Source: a virus
Reading direction: 5' to 3' (one strand)
Length of the DNA: 64,000 bases
IMG/VR virus record: IMGVR_UViG_3300044640_001495
Location: 289,124-353,123 of that record
Each line of letters opens with the position of its first letter. The stretch's first letter is position 1. The notes under the pieces were generated by a model. It was not told where the DNA came from. It did no database searches and saw only the letters and a list, made by a program, of their open reading frames with translations. The translations under genes were made by a program, and so were the position numbers. Below are positions 18,481 through 25,599 of this stretch, piece after piece.

Positions 18481-18687
18481 TCACTGACTACCGGGTTTAA
18501 AGCCCACTGTGTAGACAGCAACCACAGGTTCCCAATTTTCACGATCCTTGGCCGTTTGGCTTTCAGCAAACTGCTGTGCCACAAGATTGGCTCTGCTGAG
18601 ATCGGTGATGTGTTCACCAGCGAGAAATTGACGCTGTAGTCTAATACCTGTGCGGCTGTTTCGGGCCATGATCTTGTATGCTTGCAT
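18481..18687 (-). CDS. Hypothetical small basic protein
   Basis: 68 residues (MQAYKIMARNSRTGIRLQRQ start, YTVGFKPGSQ end) preceded by a good AGGAGC ribosome site. The pattern of a short basic strand followed by a helix and a final strand resembles small modular phage proteins. No function assigned. Confidence 0.65.
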   Translation of the reverse strand: MQAYKIMARNSRTGIRLQRQFLAGEHITDLSRANLVAQQFAESQTAKDRENWEPVVAVYTVGFKPGSQ

Positions 18688-18732
18688 TGTGTGCTCCTGG
18701 TCGAGTATTTATCAACCTAGACACATCATTAC

Positions 18733-19308
18733 CTATTTGGATTCTTTAACTGTGTAGTTAATGGTTAACACATATCTGCTTTCGTGTGCAACGGGTGTGG
18801 TTGATGAGTGAAAATGCCTGCCGGGAAAGTCCATCCATAGATTGGCCGTGGGTTTTTGTCTGTGCCATTCTGTGTACATTTCCCTTTTAGGCTGTTCCTT
18901 GCGCTGATCAAATATGACAGTGTCACCATCACTGGTCGCAGGATAGAATATGCCTGTGCGATGATTCAGTACAGGATGATCTATATGCGGTGTGTGTTCC
19001 ACACTCCAGGGTGTGCGTGTGCATAGTCCCAGGCGCACTCTTAGTACTGAATCCAATTGTTGATCTTGATGATCCAGAGCAGCCAATAGTATGAGCAGAC
19101 TGGGATCCCATAATGGACTGATATTTTGACTGTCCTTGTAGATCAAATGACTAAACGATCCCTGATACTGGGGATCCGCCCCACTGATATCATCAGGGTT
19201 AGCAGTAAAGGGCAGATAGAACCAATCTATAGCAGGATCAGTGAGGCGTTGGCAGACATAGCTGAATTGGTTGGGTTTGAGTAGATCTTGTATGAGTGTG
19301 ATAGACAT
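18733..19308 (-). CDS. Hypothetical protein, oxygenase-like C-terminus
   Basis: 191 residues from the ATG at 19308 (a GTG five codons upstream is possible). HTPHIDHPVLNHRTGIFYP supplies an HxD-like pair, GRHFHSS a later His, and SRYVLTINY the Arg-containing final strand, so a 2OG oxygenase fold is plausible. It follows the same order as its neighbour at 17.8-18.4 kb. Confidence 0.6.
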   Translation of the reverse strand: MSITLIQDLLKPNQFSYVCQRLTDPAIDWFYLPFTANPDDISGADPQYQGSFSHLIYKDSQNISPLWDPSLLILLAALDHQDQQLDSVLRVRLGLCTRTPWSVEHTPHIDHPVLNHRTGIFYPATSDGDTVIFDQRKEQPKREMYTEWHRQKPTANLWMDFPGRHFHSSTTPVAHESRYVLTINYTVKESK

Positions 19309-19357
19309 GTGAGTATATATCACATGTCAATGATCACCACTCACAGAGTGGCAGCGA

Positions 19358-19531
19358 TTAGGCCTGTCCTGCAGTGGGATCTAGTGAAGGCAGTGGGGGC
19401 TCAACGGGTGGCACATCTTTGGGACTCTGTAGATCCCAATAGGCCATGTGTGCTTTACGTTCAGTAGTTTCGGCTAATTTTTTAGCAGTTTCTGTGGCTG
19501 CGATTGCTTCGGGTGTCATTGGTCTTGCCAT
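19358..19531 (-). CDS. Hypothetical small protein
   Basis: 57 residues, helical and Ala/Thr/Glu-rich N-terminal half, proline-rich C-terminus (PPVEPPLPSLDP). The start MARPMTPE is chosen because GGAG lies 6 nt upstream; an ATG four codons earlier is poorer. Function unknown. Confidence 0.6.
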   Translation of the reverse strand: MARPMTPEAIAATETAKKLAETTERKAHMAYWDLQSPKDVPPVEPPLPSLDPTAGQA

Positions 19532-19559
19532 GAAGTTCTCCAAATTGGTTAATGATGTA

Positions 19560-19652
19560 TTTAGCTGTGAGATTTCAGTTGTTGATGGCGCAGCCTAGCG
19601 CAAAATTTTTTGCTGCGAAGCAGTAGCGCAGATTTTTTGCGATCAAGAGTGT
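19560..19652. other. Hairpin-rich gap after acidic peptide gene
   Basis: Short gap with CTGCG ... CGCAG arms (about 19613-19637) followed rightward by ATTTTTT, and a second T-run just upstream. It may act as a terminator for rightward transcription; orientation is uncertain. Confidence 0.35.
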
Positions 19653-19787
19653 CTAGTCATCCTCATCATCGTAGTCCTCATCATCTTCTTCATCATCCTC
19701 ATCGTAGTCGTCATAATCATCATCCTCATCGTAGTCGTCATAATCATCATCCTCATCATCGTCATAGAAGTGTGGAACTGTGCTCAT
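19653..19787 (-). CDS. Extremely acidic Asp/Glu/Tyr repeat peptide
   Basis: 44 residues: MSTVPHFY followed by 36 residues that are all Asp, Glu or Tyr. An AGGGAGA ribosome site precedes the ATG at 19787. The coding DNA carries an imperfect tandem repeat of about 27 bp. Such DNA-mimic-like acidity recalls phage proteins that bind DNA-binding enzymes (for example Ocr-type mimics), but at this size it may equally be a simple acidic peptide; function is inference. Confidence 0.6.
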   Translation of the reverse strand: MSTVPHFYDDDEDDDYDDYDEDDDYDDYDEDDEEDDEDYDDEDD

Positions 19788-19859
19788 GATAATCTCCCTG
19801 TGATCATGTATATAGCTGAAAAAAGGCTAGACACCACGAAAAAATACGTGCGCAGTTTT

Positions 19860-20069
19860 TTAAAGCCCGGTGACTGGATCTAGAGTGGGATCTACTAGAG
19901 GACAGTGATCACTGAAACGTAGCACAAACTCTGTGTATGCAGGCGTGTGAGTGTCTAGCCAAAAGCGAGTGCGATTGAGGTGTACTTCATGATCAAGCGC
20001 ATGACACTGAATAAATTCAAAAACAGTCTTTAGAATGGGACTGGAGTTTAGAACATAGTATTGCTGCAT
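19860..20069 (-). CDS. Hypothetical small protein
   Basis: 69 residues from the ATG at 20069; a GTG at 20087 would overlap the upstream gene by 14 nt. Mixed strand/helix content, ending PLVDPTLDPVTGL. No motif recognised. Confidence 0.55.
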   Translation of the reverse strand: MQQYYVLNSSPILKTVFEFIQCHALDHEVHLNRTRFWLDTHTPAYTEFVLRFSDHCPLVDPTLDPVTGL

Positions 20070-20073
20070 GTGA

Positions 20074-20343
20074 TTATATAGCGCCACGCAATATGCTCAT
20101 GGTTATTTCTTGATCCGCTATACGAAGGACATTGTAGCACTCCCGCCGGATCTGCTTTTGACTGGGCTTGCTTCTACGACCACCCGCAGAGCTATTAAGT
20201 GGCTGTAGCTGTAGAAAATTACTGTTGGGATAGAGTTTAATGACTCGGGCCAGAATGAGTCTATTGTGTTCAGTGACTAGACAGTGATCTCCGGGTGCGA
20301 GAGTGTGGCCCGCAATGTCTCTGTGTTGTAAGGTATAGTTCAT
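20074..20343 (-). CDS. Hypothetical small SH3-like protein
   Basis: 89 residues. GHTLAPGDHCLVTEHNRLILARVIKLYPN looks like a small beta-barrel (SH3/KOW-like) segment, followed by a basic linker RRSKPSQKQIRRE. RNA or DNA binding is possible but not shown. Confidence 0.6.
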   Translation of the reverse strand: MNYTLQHRDIAGHTLAPGDHCLVTEHNRLILARVIKLYPNSNFLQLQPLNSSAGGRRSKPSQKQIRRECYNVLRIADQEITMSILRGAI

Positions 20344-20515
20344 AGTAGGTATTGTGGTTAGTGTAGAAAAAGGTTACAAGATGGGAAAAAATTGGTCGCG
20401 TAAAAAATTAGGGTGGAGTACTTATCGTTTCATGGTGGTGATTTGCTACCCCTAGTGTTGTATATACGCAACACTGTGCATGTATACCCCGACCCCCCAC
20501 CATGACCCCTCCACC

Positions 20516-20749
20516 TCAGCACCGCCTGGTCATGCCTGGCTTCATCTCATCGGGTCTCAGGTGACTGCCGCACCGTCTGATGGCAGCGTCATCCCAATTG
20601 GGTATCTGTTCGAACAACATGCGGCCCTGTGGCGGGTCATGTGGCGCTGTGCCCGCAGGGCGCAACAGCTTTGCCCTGTCCTGCACAGCACAGCCCGCAG
20701 TACTAGCGGCTGCTAACACGAGCAATAAGGTCAAGAGTATCCTGCTCAT
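20516..20749 (-). CDS. Putative lipoprotein
   Basis: 77 residues with a signal peptide LLTLLLVLAAASTAGC whose AGC box fits lipoprotein signal cleavage at Cys20. The mature part is proline-rich and has a C-terminal Cys. It overlaps the upstream gene by 47 nt. An outer-membrane spanin (Rz1-like) role would fit size and proline content, but no partner i-spanin is evident, so this is tentative. Confidence 0.6.
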   Translation of the reverse strand: MSRILLTLLLVLAAASTAGCAVQDRAKLLRPAGTAPHDPPQGRMLFEQIPNWDDAAIRRCGSHLRPDEMKPGMTRRC

Positions 20750-20936
20750 AGAGATCCAGTCTGTTATCTTGTTCTAGGCTTTCCTGCACAGCGATAGTGA
20801 CTAGGCTAGCACAGTCCTGGCCATCACGTTTGGGCAGGCTCTTGATGAATGCTTCAACTGCGGGCATTGAATCCATAGCCCACATCACATCCATAAGCAC
20901 CTTCTGCTTGTGAGTAAGTCCTTGTATAGTAATCAT
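20703..20936 (-). CDS. Hypothetical small helical protein
   Basis: 77 residues, all-helical in appearance (KQKVLMDVMWAMDSMPAVEAF), starting on the ATGA overlap with the membrane-protein gene before it. No family recognised. Confidence 0.65.
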   Translation of the reverse strand: MITIQGLTHKQKVLMDVMWAMDSMPAVEAFIKSLPKRDGQDCASLVTIAVQESLEQDNRLDLYEQDTLDLIARVSSR

Positions 20937-21124
20937 TCTGATGCTGCCTCGTTGGCATATGATGCACCCAGGGCCATAAAGCCTATGCCTACCAGTGCAA
21001 ACAGGCCTAGGTATGCGCCATCGCCTGACAGTAGATCTGGGCTGGTTTCAATGCCGCCCACAACTCCTAACAGTAGCACAATACCTGCGTACAGGAAAGA
21101 TAAAGCCTTTTGTCTAGTAGTCAT
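20933..21124 (-). CDS. Small two-helix membrane protein
   Basis: 63 residues with two hydrophobic segments (ALSFLYAGIVLLLGVVGG and LGLFALVGIGFMALGA) separated by a short acidic loop. First gene of an operon driven by the consensus promoter at 21151-21179. A holin-like topology is possible; not provable here. Confidence 0.7.
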   Translation of the reverse strand: MTTRQKALSFLYAGIVLLLGVVGGIETSPDLLSGDGAYLGLFALVGIGFMALGASYANEAASE

Positions 21125-21150
21125 TTAGTGTCCTTTGTGTGTATGTAGTA

Positions 21151-21179
21151 ATTATACGGCAGTTTGGCTAATGTGTCAA
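21151..21179 (-). promoter_or_regulatory. Consensus promoter of the leftward array
   Basis: TTGACA, 17-nt spacer, TATAAT, read leftward; drives the membrane-protein/lipoprotein operon starting at 21124. Confidence 0.85.
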
Positions 21180-21182
21180 CCA

Positions 21183-21500
21183 TTATTTGGCAATACGCAC
21201 GATCAAGCCCTGTGGCGTAGCTGCCACATTGTAGCCATTGCTTTCGAATAACTCAACGACCTCTTTAGCCATACGATCTCTAGCTCTAGCACCTTCTGCT
21301 TTGACTGCTATGAACTTCTTGCGATAGTTGATGTAGAGACTTTTGTAGCTGAACGCTGAATCAAGTAGGTCTCTTACTGAGAGAGCCTTGCGGATCTGAT
21401 CTTGTGAATAGGTGCTCTTGTTGTTTGAGTTTTGACGCTGTGCATCCATTGCGGCTGCAAATGCAAACCCGCCTGCGTCTTTAGTATCTAGTTCTTTCAT
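21183..21500 (-). CDS. Hypothetical protein
   Basis: 105 residues from the ATG at 21500, preceded by GGAGCGAGTA. A central QDQIRKALSVRDLLDSAF helix and a basic RDRMAKEVVELFESNGY segment are seen. Single-gene unit between two array promoters. Family not recognised. Confidence 0.7.
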   Translation of the reverse strand: MKELDTKDAGGFAFAAAMDAQRQNSNNKSTYSQDQIRKALSVRDLLDSAFSYKSLYINYRKKFIAVKAEGARARDRMAKEVVELFESNGYNVAATPQGLIVRIAK

Positions 21501-21529
21501 TACTCGCTCCTGTTTGTGTGTATGTGTCA

Positions 21530-21558
21530 ATTATACTGCCAAAAAGCCTCGGTGTCAA
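21530..21558 (-). promoter_or_regulatory. Consensus promoter of the leftward array
   Basis: TTGACA, 17-nt spacer, TATAAT; GGAGC ribosome site follows in the leader of the gene starting at 21500. Confidence 0.85.
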
Positions 21559-21620
21559 CCTACGAAGTGCCCAGGCGTGTTGCAGGGTCTAGTGGTAGGC
21601 TGACACTTTGGCAACCCCTA

Positions 21621-22169
21621 TTAAGCCGCTTGTCTAGCCATATGGATCATTTCAACGCGGCCCATGTATGCGGTATTTACAACGCAGGGCTGAGTCTTAG
21701 AAGCAATCAGTGTACCTGAATTCTCTGTAAGATGAATCTCTGTTACACGGCAGGTGAAAGGATACAGTTTTTTGGTCTCGCGATAGTCTTCAGCGGCCAT
21801 CTCTTTCTCACGTGGCAAATATTCATACACACGCAGTTTGACCTTGCGCTCTTGTCCGTTAGGAAAGGCACTGGCAAATCCAGGGCCACGAGCACGTCTA
21901 CGCACTGGATCTTTTGCGCCATCATTCTGTTCAAGTACCAAACGATTAAACGCATCGTGATCTGGAATGCCAGCTTCAACCATCGCAGCCTTGTCTTCTA
22001 GCATCTTGATGTAGTTGAGGAATCGTTTGGCTTTGACTTTGCCACCTGCGCCGTTGACATTATAGGTCTTGCCATCAATTAACCATTCAGCCACAAAGGT
22101 CTTATATGGACGGGCATCGCGAAACAGTTCTTTAGCTTTGGCCAATGTCATAATAGGATGTGTTTTCAT
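21621..22169 (-). CDS. Hypothetical basic protein
   Basis: 182 residues, basic in the middle (PVRRRARGPGF, RKVKLRVYEYLPREKE) and with a beta-rich C-terminal part. Nucleic-acid binding is plausible from charge. Not recognised. Transcribed alone from the promoter at 22202-22230. Confidence 0.7.
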   Translation of the reverse strand: MKTHPIMTLAKAKELFRDARPYKTFVAEWLIDGKTYNVNGAGGKVKAKRFLNYIKMLEDKAAMVEAGIPDHDAFNRLVLEQNDGAKDPVRRRARGPGFASAFPNGQERKVKLRVYEYLPREKEMAAEDYRETKKLYPFTCRVTEIHLTENSGTLIASKTQPCVVNTAYMGRVEMIHMARQAA

Positions 22170-22201
22170 CTTGCTCTTTCTGTGTGTTTGTGTATGTGTT
22201 A

Positions 22202-22230
22202 ATTATAACAGGGTTTTGGCACCCTGTCAA
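22202..22230 (-). promoter_or_regulatory. Consensus promoter with inverted repeat in spacer
   Basis: TTGACA, 17 nt, TATAAT. ACAGGG (22208-22213) and CCCTGT (22222-22227) form an inverted repeat spanning the spacer and the edge of the -35 box. Confidence 0.85.
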
Positions 22231-22235
22231 CCAAA

Positions 22236-22619
22236 TTAGATCCAGCTGTCTACCATCATAACGGGCTTCTTCAAGACCCGTTTAACAAAGTCCTCGGGCT
22301 CGTCGTCAGCACGTACTAACATAAAGCCCATGCTCTCTACCAGGTCTACCTCGCAGATCTGGAGGTCCACACCTGCCTTCTCAAATGCAATGTTCATCTT
22401 GGTCAGGGCATACTTAACGCCTGCTTCAAATGTCTGGTATTCGCCGTCATGGACTTCATCGTAGTCAAACTCTTTAAGCATGACCTCTGCGTACTCTTCA
22501 CCGTCTGCTACGATGAAAGGGCGGATCTTCTTCCAGGCCCGTTGATCGGTACAGTCAAAGTGGTCACAGGCTTCGTTGAGGTCAAACGAGGCAAATGCGT
22601 CATAATTTACTTTAGTCAT
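22236..22619 (-). CDS. Hypothetical acidic protein
   Basis: 127 residues from MTKVNYDAF at 22619 (GGAGC ribosome site upstream). Acidic, with EYAEVMLKEFDYDEV and an FEKAGVDLQICEVD segment. The longer open frame to 22682 reads into the promoter and is rejected. No family recognised. Confidence 0.7.
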   Translation of the reverse strand: MTKVNYDAFASFDLNEACDHFDCTDQRAWKKIRPFIVADGEEYAEVMLKEFDYDEVHDGEYQTFEAGVKYALTKMNIAFEKAGVDLQICEVDLVESMGFMLVRADDEPEDFVKRVLKKPVMMVDSWI

Positions 22620-22653
22620 TGGGTTCGCTCCTAATGTTTGTTTGTATGTGTCT

Positions 22654-22682
22654 ATTATACAACTAATTTGGCTAGTTGTCAA
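22654..22682 (-). promoter_or_regulatory. Consensus promoter with inverted repeat in spacer
   Basis: TTGACA, 17 nt, TATAAT. ACAACTA (22659-22665) and TAGTTGT (22673-22679) pair perfectly across the spacer. Confidence 0.85.
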
Positions 22683-22691
22683 CCTAGTTAT

Positions 22692-23017
22692 GAACAGTTA
22701 GAAAAGAATTAAAGGAACCATTGTCAACTCTCTGTCTCTACCCTAACCAACGTCTAGCTAGGGCCGTGACGGTCATTACTTCCTACAGTGCCCGCCAGCT
22801 TCAGCTTTCGCTTTGCCTTCATATACTTAGATTGAGCGTGAGCGGCCTCACTGTCCTCGCCTTAAGTACCTAACGGTGTAGGTAACCTCTAACTCTTTTC
22901 TAACTGTTCTGCTTAGGCCGAGTCTCTAAACTCGCTTCGTATCCTTTAGTTACAACCCTTTTTGCATTTCTGCTGGGTTCTTACATTTGAGGATCGCCTT
23001 GCTTTTTCTTTCTTCTT
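22692..23017 (-). ncRNA. Candidate structured non-coding RNA
   Basis: About 330 nt follow a perfect promoter (23024-23052) without a convincing reading frame; the longest ATG-started frame I found encodes about 22 residues. Arms at 22886-22909 and 22692-22715 form a 24-bp closing helix in the leftward transcript with exactly two G-U pairs; in the opposite strand the same two positions would be A-C mismatches, so the helix favours the leftward RNA. Internal hairpins: TACCTA/TAGGTA arms (22867-22884), GTGAG/CTCAC with a 4-nt loop (22838-22851), CCCTA/TAGGG (22741-22763), CGAGT/ACTCG near 22920-22935. No known RNA family is recognised. Ends are approximate. Confidence 0.6.
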
Positions 23018-23023
23018 GTTTCT

Positions 23024-23052
23024 ATTATAACGAACTTCCACCAATCTGTCAA
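23024..23052 (-). promoter_or_regulatory. Consensus promoter facing a gene-free region
   Basis: TTGACA, 17 nt, TATAAT. Unlike other members of the array it is not followed by AGGAGC and an ATG but by the structured region 22692-23017. Confidence 0.85.
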
Positions 23053-23071
23053 CCAAAATGCCGTTGTATTT

Positions 23072-23476
23072 TTACAACTCTATTGCCCTACGGAACACAA
23101 TCTCCTGCTTGGCAAAGGCCTGGATTTCCCAGGGTTGATCAAGGTAAGGATGATTCCTCTTGTACAGCCGGCCCTTCCACATGGTGCCCTTGGCCGTAGG
23201 CTTCAAATGACCCTTGGCAAACTGCGCCACGTGGGTCAACTCGTGTGCCAGTGTGACGCCCAATGTGACCCAGTTGCGATTGGGCTTGAGCACCACAAGG
23301 AATGTGTCTATACCTGTTAGAGGAATGGTTGTGCCCATCTCTTCTAGTTCTGGATCCACCTTGATCACCAACAGTTTGCGGCTACGATTCAAGCCCAATT
23401 GTGTCAGCATGGAGGGCATGACCGATTCAATATAACGGCGGGTCTTGGCGCCAGCTTCAATGTGATATTCCATCAT
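23072..23476 (-). CDS. HExxH metallopeptidase-like (SprT-like) protein
   Basis: 134 residues from MMEYHIEAG. The zinc motif HELTH lies in VTLAHELTHVAQFAKGH, with a downstream WEIQAFAKQ helix carrying a possible third-ligand Glu. Layout and size resemble minimal SprT/zincin-type peptidases. The substrate is unknown; anti-host or virion-maturation roles are both possible. Second gene of the operon after a 36-residue membrane peptide. Confidence 0.75.
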   Translation of the reverse strand: MMEYHIEAGAKTRRYIESVMPSMLTQLGLNRSRKLLVIKVDPELEEMGTTIPLTGIDTFLVVLKPNRNWVTLGVTLAHELTHVAQFAKGHLKPTAKGTMWKGRLYKRNHPYLDQPWEIQAFAKQEIVFRRAIEL

Positions 23477-23477
23477 G

Positions 23478-23588
23478 TTATCCAAAAAGCACAGTGCCTA
23501 CACCTGCGGTCCATAACAGCAGAGCCTGTGCAATGCCAAAGTGGAACAAGAACCATGTAACAGCGATCCAACCTACGAGTTTAACCAT
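23478..23588 (-). CDS. Small single-span membrane peptide
   Basis: 36 residues with one long hydrophobic stretch (VGWIAVTWFLFHFGIAQALL). A GGAGCTGGCA ribosome site precedes the ATG at 23588 and the stop is 1 nt before the next start, so translation is coupled with the metallopeptidase gene. Confidence 0.65.
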   Translation of the reverse strand: MVKLVGWIAVTWFLFHFGIAQALLLWTAGVGTVLFG

Positions 23589-23615
23589 TGCCAGCTCCTT
23601 TGTTGCTATGTGTTA

Positions 23616-23644
23616 ATTATAGTCTCATTCACCCAAACTGTCAA
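23616..23644 (-). promoter_or_regulatory. Consensus promoter overlapping the previous gene's end
   Basis: TTGACA, 17 nt, TATAAT. The stop codon and last codons of the gene at 23625-23855 lie within the promoter, showing how compact the array is. Confidence 0.85.
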
Positions 23645-23855
23645 CCGATTCATAGTCTTTAACCATACGGTACAAAGGGTCTATGATCTCTTCGTGCTCT
23701 AGCTCGTAGTCCCTAGTTGCCCAATCCACCCACTCTTCGGAGTGGACTTCCACTAGGCCGTCGTTTAACATCTCGCGGGCCTGTGCTTCTGTTTCACATT
23801 CAACCACGTAGAGTTCCGATACGATGGCATTACGCCAAAAGGTAAACCGCTTCAT
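23625..23855 (-). CDS. Hypothetical small acidic protein
   Basis: 76 residues: a strand-helix start (YVVECETEAQAREMLNDGLVEV) and an acidic tail. The pattern of a short ferredoxin-like fold is possible. Its 3' end overlaps the next promoter. Function unknown. Confidence 0.65.
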   Translation of the reverse strand: MKRFTFWRNAIVSELYVVECETEAQAREMLNDGLVEVHSEEWVDWATRDYELEHEEIIDPLYRMVKDYESVDSLGE

Positions 23856-23873
23856 TTGCCTGACAGCATTCTG

Positions 23874-24197
23874 TCAACTATGGCTTGCCAGGTGTTTGCA
23901 GGCACCTCGAAATTGGAACCCTGGACAGGTACAGGTTTTTGCTTCTGGATCGACGGTGTATTCTTTGCCATTGGAGCCTTTGATAGTGATTAGATTACTT
24001 GGTGTCTTGACCTTAAACGGGTTAGGAGTTATACTCTCAAACTTCCTGCCTCGCTTGTCGAAACCCTTGATACCATTCTTGAAATAGTAAGGCTCCGATG
24101 TTCCGGTCTTTATGTATGCTACCAGTTTGTTTCCATCTAGTAGGTATATGTGCGGGGGGAACTGCCCCCCGGTTGTTTCTCGGAGGGCTTCCATCAA
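23874..24197 (-). CDS. SWIM-type zinc-finger protein
   Basis: 107 residues. The C-terminus has TCTCPGFQFRGACKHL, a CxC...CxH SWIM zinc motif that usually binds DNA or protein. The N-terminal part carries a small beta region (KEYTVDPE). Starts on the ATGA overlap with the gene before it. Confidence 0.75.
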   Translation of the reverse strand: MMEALRETTGGQFPPHIYLLDGNKLVAYIKTGTSEPYYFKNGIKGFDKRGRKFESITPNPFKVKTPSNLITIKGSNGKEYTVDPEAKTCTCPGFQFRGACKHLASHS

Positions 24198-24547
24198 TCC
24201 AACCTGCTTCCAGCGTAGACCTTGTCCAAGCCCAACTTGGTCTTCAGCACCTCTGCGTAGGCCTCAGCACCTGCTTCCAGAACGCTGATGCTCTGCACAC
24301 CTGCTTGGCTTGGATTCCAAAGTTGGAGACTGCCTGTGTAGGATTTGCGGAAGCCAGCGGCCTGCAACCACTTGCCCAGCTTGGAGTTAGAACGGACACC
24401 GTAGACATCCACCCAAGCAAAGCCACAAGCATCACGATCGCCATGCTTCTGCAGGAATGCCTTAGCGGCTGTACGAGCCTGCATACCAGCTTCGTTGGTT
24501 GCGTCCTGTACTGCCTGCTCTGTGATCACTGTTGCGATTGCATTCAT
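24194..24547 (-). CDS. Hypothetical protein
   Basis: 117 residues from the ATG at 24547 (AGGAGC seven nt upstream). Contains ARTAAKAFLQKHGDRDACGFAW and KLGKWLQAAGFRKSY, with a conserved look but no family name known to me. Coupled to the SWIM gene downstream. Confidence 0.7.
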   Translation of the reverse strand: MNAIATVITEQAVQDATNEAGMQARTAAKAFLQKHGDRDACGFAWVDVYGVRSNSKLGKWLQAAGFRKSYTGSLQLWNPSQAGVQSISVLEAGAEAYAEVLKTKLGLDKVYAGSRLD

Positions 24548-24579
24548 ATTCAGCTCCTGTTTAGTGTGTGTAAGCATTA

Positions 24580-24608
24580 ATTATAGCGCCATTCGTCCAA
24601 TCTGTCAA
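24580..24608 (-). promoter_or_regulatory. Consensus promoter containing the previous gene's stop codon
   Basis: TTGACA, 17 nt, TATAAT. The TGA inside the -35 box (24607-24605) is the stop codon of the upstream membrane-protein gene. Confidence 0.85.
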
Positions 24609-24835
24609 CCAACAGCTTTCAATAACCCTACAATGCCTATGGCTAATGAAATCACATTAACCATCAGTTGTGGGCGGTTCTTGACACGGAAGGCCCAGGT
24701 TAGGAACAGTACTGTTCCCACAGCGAACACAATAATATTGTAGGGATATGCCGCAGGACCCACAGCATTGAGAATGTGCCCTAGCACTATGGCTACAGCA
24801 CCCGTCCATTGTAGAATGTCATTTGTTTTGTTCAT
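24605..24835 (-). CDS. Three-helix membrane protein, likely leaderless mRNA
   Basis: 76 residues with three hydrophobic helices (WTGAVAIVLGHILNAVG, NIIVFAVGTVLFLTWAF, MVNVISLAIGIVGLL) and a KNRPQ motif before the third. The size is reminiscent of semiSWEET-like carriers, but I do not claim homology. The ATG lies 6 nt from the -10 box and lacks a Shine-Dalgarno. Confidence 0.7.
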   Translation of the reverse strand: MNKTNDILQWTGAVAIVLGHILNAVGPAAYPYNIIVFAVGTVLFLTWAFRVKNRPQLMVNVISLAIGIVGLLKAVG

Positions 24836-24841
24836 GTGTGT

Positions 24842-24870
24842 ATTATAACACTGAACTGCCAATCTGTCAA
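24842..24870 (-). promoter_or_regulatory. Consensus promoter, leaderless arrangement
   Basis: TTGACA, 17 nt, TATAAT (24847-24842), then ACACAC and the ATG at 24835. Confidence 0.85.
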
Positions 24871-24881
24871 CCAAATGCCCT

Positions 24882-25268
24882 TTAGGTTCTAGGGCTTTCC
24901 TTTAGGAATTGCGCACCATGCTCTTCTGATAGTACAATGGTAAAGTCCTTGTGGAAGCGATCACTCAAGCAGGCTAGAACGGCTTCACGGTTTGCTCCTT
25001 GACATAGGAACTCCATGGTATCCAAACGGTACACATACAGTTGATCATTCACCTTCTCAACCCGGACTTCTATACGGGGCATTGCATCCTCGTGGTCTTC
25101 AGGCAGATCCTTCTGCAGATCCTGCATCATGTTGCGCATGTCTGAGTCTTTGACCTTGAGTTTGATCAGGATGTCTTTGAACATAGTGACATGGATGTGT
25201 TCGGCTACCTTGAAGCCCAAAAAGCCTCCCAAGGCCGCGCCCAACACGAAGTCTAGCCATTCCATCAT
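24882..25268 (-). CDS. Hypothetical protein with N-terminal membrane anchor
   Basis: 128 residues: one N-terminal hydrophobic segment (WLDFVLGAALGGFLGF), then a coiled acidic linker and a beta-rich domain (IEVRVEKVNDQLYVYRL). Third gene of the operon that begins at 25890; overlaps the gene before by 4 nt. Confidence 0.7.
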   Translation of the reverse strand: MMEWLDFVLGAALGGFLGFKVAEHIHVTMFKDILIKLKVKDSDMRNMMQDLQKDLPEDHEDAMPRIEVRVEKVNDQLYVYRLDTMEFLCQGANREAVLACLSDRFHKDFTIVLSEEHGAQFLKESPRT

Positions 25269-25591
25269 TTTCTCCTGGGTTTGGTCAATGCGGCTGCTTC
25301 TTTGCGCAGAGCACCGGCTTTCTTGTAGAGAACGCCGGCCTGTTCGTCAAGACTCTTTGATCGCTCAGTGGCCAACTTTCCGCCACCAAACTCACGGTCG
25401 ATATAGTATTGGATGAGATTGTTCTTGATCATGGAGATCAAGTCACCGCCATTGTCTTCTGGACAGATGAAGCGGACTGGGCAACGGCCCCAACTGCTGT
25501 GTTCCACGAACTCTGCGTAATAGCGACGATGATCTTTGTTATGTGCATCAAAGGCCACCAAGGGCCTGCAATAGTATTCTAATTTGCTCAT
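25265..25591 (-). CDS. Hypothetical protein
   Basis: 108 residues from MSKLEYYCRP at 25591. Two Cys in the middle (GRCPVRFICPEDNGG) and a C-terminal coiled helix (LDEQAGVLYKKAGALRKEAA). Nothing recognised. Confidence 0.7.
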   Translation of the reverse strand: MSKLEYYCRPLVAFDAHNKDHRRYYAEFVEHSSWGRCPVRFICPEDNGGDLISMIKNNLIQYYIDREFGGGKLATERSKSLDEQAGVLYKKAGALRKEAAALTKPRRK

Positions 25592-25599
25592 GTGTTTAT

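Noticed and set aside
20380-20460. A 24-codon rightward frame and a GTGTTG/CAACAC hairpin near 20455
   Set aside because: Too short and isolated; hairpin lacks a T-run in either direction.
20480-20777. Rightward frames overlapping the leftward lipoprotein gene
   Set aside because: Opposite strand to every gene nearby, no ribosome site, while the leftward frame has a clear signal peptide.
22770-22830. A 22-codon ATG-started leftward frame inside the structured RNA region
   Set aside because: No ribosome site and embedded in predicted helices; kept as non-coding.
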